19,088 nt of DNA from Flavobacteriales bacterium UBA979. GTDB lineage: Bacteria > Bacteroidota > Bacteroidia > Flavobacteriales_D > Sanyastnellaceae. Location of the stretch: positions 1 through 19,088 of the forward strand of contig DBBR01000087.1 of the NCBI GenBank assembly GCA_002292325.1, in the 5' to 3' direction. The position numbers and the translations under genes were made by a program. The notes under the pieces are model-generated. The model did not search any database. It saw only the letters and a list, made by a program, of their open reading frames with translations, and was not told where the DNA came from. Below, one piece after another: positions 14,141 to 19,088 of the stretch (its first letter is position 1; each line of letters opens with the position of its first letter).

Positions 14141-17100
14141 ATGGAGGACGATTCAGAAGAGAAATTTGAAAGGAGCGGATTCTTAATTGTCCGGGCTTCC
14201 GCAGGTTCGGGAAAAACATATCGTTTGGTGCGGGATTATCTGGCCTGCTGTCTCTGGGAAAACCAGCCGCATTATTTCCGGCACATTTTGGCAATCACCT
14301 TTACCAATAAAGGTGCGCAAGAAATGAAAGATCGCATTTTGGAATACGTTCGATCTGTTGCCGACGGAACCGGCTCGATGCATAAGTCGCTGATGGAAAT
14401 CATGCCGATTTCGGCCGAGGTGTTGGAATCGCGCGCGCGCGCTTTGTCCGAATCCATGATGCATCATTATCAGGACTTCAGCGTAATGACGATTGACAAG
14501 TTCGTCAGCCGATTGGTCCGAGGATTTGCAAAGGATTTGAAATGGGAGGAGGATTTTCAACTTGAGCTTGATGAAACGGCTTTGATTGATGAGGCGGTTT
14601 CGCGGCTGCTCAGTCGTGTGCGCCGGCCGGGCGAGGAATCCCTGACGAGCCTGCTCGAAGGGTTTGTTCGCCAACAGGTAGCAGAGGAGAGAAACGCGAA
14701 TATTCGCACCCAATTGACTTCTTTTGGAAAGCAGGTGACCAAGGAAAGCATGCAGAAAGCATTGGATGCTTTGGACCCAGAGGTATGGAATCCGGATGCC
14801 CTCGAAGAATTTCAAAAAGCGCAATACGATTCCCAAAAGGAGCGGAGGAAGGTGCCCGTTGCGCAGGCCAAGGCGGCCATCAAACGAATCGAGGAGTTGG
14901 GATTGGGGGACGGTGATTTTTTTCATGCAGACTTGCCAAGGTGGTTGCGGAATGTGAGCGAAGGAAAGGGTCGAAAGGCAGGGATTGGAGTGCGTTTGCA
15001 AAGGCAAATCGACGCCTCTTCATTTTGGAGAGATGGAGCCGATCAAGATGTTATTGGGCGCATTACCGACGCCTTTCCAGCCATCGACGATGCTGTTGTT
15101 GCGTGGTCTGCGTTGTACACGGGAAAAGAGGGTGAGGACTTCAAATTGCAGGAGCATTTGCAGGAGCGCATTGGTTTGATCGGAACACTAGGGCTCATAC
15201 GGAGTGAACTGCAAGCGGTAGAACTCGAAAAAAATGTGCGCCTTTTTTCTACGCTCAACCAAAAAATTTCAGCCATTGTCAGGGACAATCCAGCGCCCTT
15301 CATTTTTGAGCGCCTTGGAACGCGTTACAAGAACATCTTCATTGATGAATTTCAAGATACGTCCATTACCCAGTGGCATAATTTGGTTCAATTGTTTGAG
15401 CATTTGATGTCGCTGAATGAAATGGGCATGGTCGTAGGGGACGGCAAACAGGCGATCTTCCGATGGCGCAATGGCAATTACGAGCAACTGGAGGCACTTC
15501 CGGGATTAATCGGTGAGCCAGGGCCTGTACTTTTGGAGGCGGCTGAGTCATTGCGCCGTTCAAGGAAGAAAGCGGAATTAAAAACCAACCGTCGTTCAGG
15601 TCGCAAAATCGTGGAGTGGAACAACCGGTGGTTCAAGCAAATTCAATCCCTTCTGCCAAACAATTTGGAATCATTGTACGATGATGTTGAACAGATGTCC
15701 GTGAAGGAATTTGACGGCCATGTGCACCTGCAAGTGCTGACGGCATCAAAGGACACAGACCCAGTGACGGAGCGAAACAAGTGGATTTTGGAACGAATTC
15801 TTCACCATACAGGTGGCCGAATTCAGGAGGAAAACGGTGTTCGGAAATATGTTGAACCGCAGGAGCAAAACGGCCATTTTGAACTGGGTGACATTGCCGT
15901 GTTGTTGAGGAGAAATAAAGACGGTTCTGCTTTAGCGCAGTATTTGCTCGACTTTGGGATTACACCGTGGACCTCTGAAAGTTTGCATTTGGGCCGGCAC
16001 CCTGCAACACGAGGCGTTATTGCGTTGCTTGAATCGGTATTGGATCCACAAAACCCGATCCATTTCATGACGTTTGTGCAGTGCTACTGTGCCATCCACA
16101 CGGATGTACTCGAGGCGGATTTACTGCAGGCTCATCACCGTGTGGAAAAATGGAAAGACAGCGAAAACAAGGACCGGGAGAAGGGTGTGCTTGATCGAGA
16201 GGCGATATATAAGCAGATTGCACCGGATCTTCATGTTTGGGATCGCGTCACGTCTCCGCTGACGAGCATGATTGGCCATTGCTTTGAGGCGCTCGGTTGG
16301 GGGAGCACATTTCCCGCTTATGCAGAAGGAATGCTCGAGTTGGCTCACGAAGTCGCGAACAAGCCCAACGGAACGCTAAAGACTTTTCTAAATCACTGGG
16401 ATCGGGTCGGTTACCGACAGAGCATTCGCGTAGCGGGAGGAGGGGACTCCGTGCAAATCATGACCCCTCACAAGGCCAAAGGTCTGGCGTTTAAGGTCGT
16501 CATAGCCCCCATTCATGCTGAGAAGATTGATAGCTTCAAAGATGTCATTCCGGTTATGCTGGATGCAGAGGTATTTGGATTGCCCGCTGCTATGCTGAGC
16601 CATGCGGATATGAAGGATACGCGGCTGGAACCGGAACGGCTGGCAGAAATTGACCGCACCGTGGTGGACGCCTTGAACGTCGCTTATGTTTCCATGACGC
16701 GTGCAATAGAGCGTCAGGATATTGCCTTGGAATTTGCCCGTGCCCCGGAGCTGGGCAAGGAAATCAAAACATTGCCTCAGATGCTTTGGGAGGGCTGGCA
16801 GGCTGAGTTTGAAAAAATTATAGAAGGAGGCGACGCGTCGAACTTTGGAACGGAGGACCGCGAAAGTGATGCGAAGCAAGAAGAAAATAGCGCACAACGA
16901 TCTCAGCCATCCTTGGTTTTGGGGCAGCCATTTGACCAGAAAATTGCACGTCCCAAGGCTCATTGGTCCGAACCCTTGCCAACAGGTACGTTGACCGCCC
17001 GCCAATATGGAACAGCGGTGCATGGATTGCTGGGCTCAGTGCAACGAGCGCAGGATTGGCCCGCCTTAAAAGTTCGGATTTCTCAGAGTGCGAATTGGCC

Positions 17101-17437
17101 TTTGATTCAGCAGTCAGAAATCATTCAGGTCATTGAATCAGTCCTTCATGATGAAGCGATCGAGCGGTTTTTTCACACCGCTCCGGAAGCCGTCTATGCT
17201 GAGCGCTCACTGCATTTGGGCGGGGGACAAGTAGGGCGCCCTGACCGGGTGGTAAAACTTGAAGATGGATGGCACGTAATTGACTTCAAAACAGGTGTCC
17301 CACGCGATGGTCACGAGGCTCAAGTTCGTGGTTACGCGGAAGCCATACACTCGATGCACCCTGCAGAAAAGGTCCATGGTTGGTTGATTTATACCGAGGT
17401 GACTGAGCTCAAGCAAGTTCCGATGCTATTTGGCTGA
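14141..17437 (+). CDS. AddA/RecB-like UvrD-family helicase with C-terminal PD-(D/E)XK nuclease domain
   Basis: The 1098-residue protein has the full set of superfamily 1A helicase motifs. These are Walker A ASAGSGKT (residues 19-26), motif Ia ILAITFTNKGAQEMKDRI, Walker B DEFQD (402-406), motif III VGDGKQAIFRWRNG, motif IV with LKTNRRSG, motif V MTPHKAKGL (from residue 774) and motif VI AYVSMTRA (848-855). A RecB-type nuclease domain closes the protein, with His961 in GTAVHGLL, Asp1035 in GRPDR, and Asp1048-x-Lys1050 in VIDFKTG. The nuclease therefore looks catalytically intact. The expected role is ATP-driven unwinding and resection of DNA double-strand ends for RecA loading, as a heterodimer with an AddB subunit. 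The candidate partner is the gene at the left edge. ATG 14141 is preceded by an A-rich stretch typical of Bacteroidetes; the in-frame TTG at 14114 is less likely. It is divergent from the MbnP-like gene. Confidence 0.93.
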   Translation: MEDDSEEKFERSGFLIVRASAGSGKTYRLVRDYLACCLWENQPHYFRHILAITFTNKGAQEMKDRILEYVRSVADGTGSMHKSLMEIMPISAEVLESRARALSESMMHHYQDFSVMTIDKFVSRLVRGFAKDLKWEEDFQLELDETALIDEAVSRLLSRVRRPGEESLTSLLEGFVRQQVAEERNANIRTQLTSFGKQVTKESMQKALDALDPEVWNPDALEEFQKAQYDSQKERRKVPVAQAKAAIKRIEELGLGDGDFFHADLPRWLRNVSEGKGRKAGIGVRLQRQIDASSFWRDGADQDVIGRITDAFPAIDDAVVAWSALYTGKEGEDFKLQEHLQERIGLIGTLGLIRSELQAVELEKNVRLFSTLNQKISAIVRDNPAPFIFERLGTRYKNIFIDEFQDTSITQWHNLVQLFEHLMSLNEMGMVVGDGKQAIFRWRNGNYEQLEALPGLIGEPGPVLLEAAESLRRSRKKAELKTNRRSGRKIVEWNNRWFKQIQSLLPNNLESLYDDVEQMSVKEFDGHVHLQVLTASKDTDPVTERNKWILERILHHTGGRIQEENGVRKYVEPQEQNGHFELGDIAVLLRRNKDGSALAQYLLDFGITPWTSESLHLGRHPATRGVIALLESVLDPQNPIHFMTFVQCYCAIHTDVLEADLLQAHHRVEKWKDSENKDREKGVLDREAIYKQIAPDLHVWDRVTSPLTSMIGHCFEALGWGSTFPAYAEGMLELAHEVANKPNGTLKTFLNHWDRVGYRQSIRVAGGGDSVQIMTPHKAKGLAFKVVIAPIHAEKIDSFKDVIPVMLDAEVFGLPAAMLSHADMKDTRLEPERLAEIDRTVVDALNVAYVSMTRAIERQDIALEFARAPELGKEIKTLPQMLWEGWQAEFEKIIEGGDASNFGTEDRESDAKQEENSAQRSQPSLVLGQPFDQKIARPKAHWSEPLPTGTLTARQYGTAVHGLLGSVQRAQDWPALKVRISQSANWPLIQQSEIIQVIESVLHDEAIERFFHTAPEAVYAERSLHLGGGQVGRPDRVVKLEDGWHVIDFKTGVPRDGHEAQVRGYAEAIHSMHPAEKVHGWLIYTEVTELKQVPMLFG

Positions 17438-17493
17438 GAGCATTTCATCAGAATTGACCGTGCTTAGCTAACTTGCTCGTTCAAGTTTCAACC

Positions 17494-19088
17494 ATGATCT
17501 CGTTCCTCCGCTCTCGATTTGCTTCATGTATTGCTCCATTGGTGATGATTCTTGCGCTGATGTCATCTGCATTTTCCCAGCAGCAAGCTTCCGGAACACC
17601 GCTCTTTCAAAAAGGCTTTCCGGTCCCTCAAGTTCACGTGGATGCTTCGATTGAAATTCGTGCAGAAGCTTGCGCACCTGCAACAGCCTTGCGGGATTTG
17701 GAGTGGAACAATGTGCGTGCGTTGATTGAAAATGCAGGCGCATTGTGGTACAACCGAGCGATTGACAAGGGCGCATTCATGGTTCCCAAAGAAGAAGGTG
17801 TTTCGGTCGTTTATGGAGGTGCGCTGTGGCTCGGAGGTATCAGCCCTGACCAACAGCTTAAACTCGCGGCCGTGCGGTACCGCAATGTTGGAAATGATTT
17901 TTGGCCTGGACCACTGACGAATTCTGGAGCAGCAGAAGTTGACCCTGCCACGTGTGAGCAATACGATCGTTTTGCCATATCCCAGCGCGCAGACGCCATG
18001 CGCCATCGCCAGTACTTTGATTGCGCTGTGGACCCGGAGTGTGACATGGAGGAGCAATTTCCCAATGGATATACCATCCCGTCCTACTTTTTTGACTACC
18101 CCGCCCACGGAAATGTCAGCTTGAATCAGGACTACTACTTGGCTCCTTTCAAGGACTACGACGGAAATGGATTTTATGACCCCGCCTCAGGGGATTATCC
18201 GTGGTACGACTTTCTGCAAGAAATTGACTGTGCTGAACGCCGTCGAGAAGATCAAGTTCCGCTGTACGGGGACCAAACCTACTACTGGATTTTCAATGAT
18301 AAAGGCAACATTCACAGCGAATCTCAAGGAGAGCCGATCGGAATGGAAATCCGCGCCCAAGCATTTGCCTTCTCCACCAATGATGAGGTCAATAACATGC
18401 AGTTTTATAACTACGTGTTGATCAACCAAGGCACGCAGACCCTCACGGATACGTATTTCGCTCAATGGGTCGATTGCGACCTCGGTGGGCACGTTGATGA
18501 TTACGTGGGCGTGGATGTTCGCCGCGGCTTGGGGTACAGTTACAACGGGGATGCATTTGATGAAGCCACGAGCTATTCCATCGGATATGGATCGAATCCG
18601 CCGGCGATGGGAGTTGACTTTTTTGAAGGACCGTATCAAGATTCGGACTCCATTGACAATCCGCTCACCAATGTGTTCACAGACGCGATTGACTCGCTTG
18701 GGATTCCGTACCGGGGCATTGGCATTGGGTACGGTGATGGAATCGTCGACAATGAGCGTTATGGCATGCGGAAGTTCATTTATTACAATTGGAATTTTGG
18801 CATCAACGGTCAGCCGACCTTGGCTGCGCAGTACTACAATTACATGCGTGGATTTTGGAAAAATGGTCAGCGCATGGCCTACGGCGGAGATGGACTTACT
18901 GCAGCAACAGGAGCCAATTTGGAAATCCCTGCGGACTATATGTTCCCTGGCGATACAGATCCCAATAAGTGGGGCACATTCGGTATTCCGGTGGATCCGT
19001 GGACGGAAGTCGGAGCAGGCAATCCACCGGGCGATCGCTTGTTTTTGCAATCCGCCGGGCCATTCACCCTCGAACCGGGTGATTACAA
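17494..19088 (+). CDS. Large secreted protein of the T9SS-cargo kind, N-terminal part (runs off right edge)
   Basis: An open frame of 531 codons runs from ATG 17494 to the right edge. It begins with a signal peptide (MISFLRSRFASCIAPLVMIL, predicted cleavage around residue 29, SAFSQ). The mature part has features I associate with large Bacteroidetes T9SS-sorted proteins, namely GGALWLGGISPDQQLKLAAV, GNDFWPGPL, DCDLGGHVDDYVGVD and GYGDGIVDNERYGMRKF. The segment at residues 221-229 (DYDGNGFYD) and the later DGIVDNE look like calcium-binding EF-hand or dockerin-style loops. The C-terminal sorting domain is off the window, so secretion by type IX is inferred. The gene starts 56 bases after the AddA-like gene on the same strand. 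I see no terminator or clear promoter in that gap, so readthrough is possible. Molecular function unknown. Confidence 0.8.
   Translation, partial: MISFLRSRFASCIAPLVMILALMSSAFSQQQASGTPLFQKGFPVPQVHVDASIEIRAEACAPATALRDLEWNNVRALIENAGALWYNRAIDKGAFMVPKEEGVSVVYGGALWLGGISPDQQLKLAAVRYRNVGNDFWPGPLTNSGAAEVDPATCEQYDRFAISQRADAMRHRQYFDCAVDPECDMEEQFPNGYTIPSYFFDYPAHGNVSLNQDYYLAPFKDYDGNGFYDPASGDYPWYDFLQEIDCAERRREDQVPLYGDQTYYWIFNDKGNIHSESQGEPIGMEIRAQAFAFSTNDEVNNMQFYNYVLINQGTQTLTDTYFAQWVDCDLGGHVDDYVGVDVRRGLGYSYNGDAFDEATSYSIGYGSNPPAMGVDFFEGPYQDSDSIDNPLTNVFTDAIDSLGIPYRGIGIGYGDGIVDNERYGMRKFIYYNWNFGINGQPTLAAQYYNYMRGFWKNGQRMAYGGDGLTAATGANLEIPADYMFPGDTDPNKWGTFGIPVDPWTEVGAGNPPGDRLFLQSAGPFTLEPGDY

Noticed and set aside
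14183..15007. A 274-codon minus-strand open frame inside the AddA-like gene
   Set aside because: The plus strand encodes Walker A and other helicase motifs across the same interval, so this is an antisense shadow.
16388..17023. A 211-codon minus-strand open frame
   Set aside because: Antisense to helicase motifs V and VI of the AddA-like protein; no family resemblance of its own.
17438..17493. Possible terminator or promoter between the AddA-like gene and the secreted-protein gene
   Set aside because: I found no stable hairpin with a T-run and no TAnnTTTG match; TAACTTG is only a partial resemblance with wrong spacing to a TTG.
18187..19050. A 287-codon minus-strand open frame
   Set aside because: It lies entirely antisense to the secreted-protein gene at 17494, has no recognisable domain or signal, and is rich in Ile/Val/Arg as expected from a reverse-complement shadow.

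Overview
The window reads as chromosomal DNA of a Bacteroidota bacterium, most likely a marine or freshwater member of Flavobacteriales or a related order with G+C near 50% (estimated by eye). The basis is a giant PKD-repeat protein with a gliding-motility/type IX secretion C-terminal domain, a PorP/SprF partner gene, Bacteroidetes-style AddA and AddB recombination nucleases, A-rich start regions with few Shine-Dalgarno sites, and TAnnTTTG-type promoter elements. I see no rRNA, tRNA, CRISPR array, insertion sequence or prophage. No gene-free stretch exceeds 80 bases.

Layout from left to right. Positions 1-1554 (minus) hold the N-terminal half of an AddB-like nuclease/helicase-like subunit that runs off the left edge. 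It lies 11 bases downstream of a small TPR protein gene (2213-1566, minus). Divergent from that is murB (2297-3574, plus), which carries an unusual 85-residue N-terminal extension. A hairpin separates murB from the convergent minus-strand block.

The minus-strand block covers 14069 down to 3647 and holds five tightly packed genes. In transcription order they are an MbnP-like lipoprotein, an MbnH/MauG-like di-heme cytochrome c lipoprotein, a YkgJ-family cysteine-cluster protein, a 2312-residue PKD adhesin-like protein, and a PorP/SprF outer-membrane protein. The first three are coupled by overlapping stop and start codons and look like a copper/kynurenine-type metalloprotein maturation unit. 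The last two form a classic pair: a type IX secretion substrate with a type B sorting domain, and its PorP/SprF partner.

On the plus strand, divergent from the MbnP gene, lies a complete AddA-like UvrD helicase/nuclease (14141-17437). It is followed by the start of another large secreted protein of the type IX secretion cargo kind (17494 to the right edge). AddA and AddB, usually neighbours, therefore sit on either side of an approximately 12.6 kb insert.

The items most worth attention are the MbnP-MbnH-YkgJ operon, the six-fold A-B PKD super-repeat with an almost constant 498-base period, and the N-terminal domain fused to MurB.
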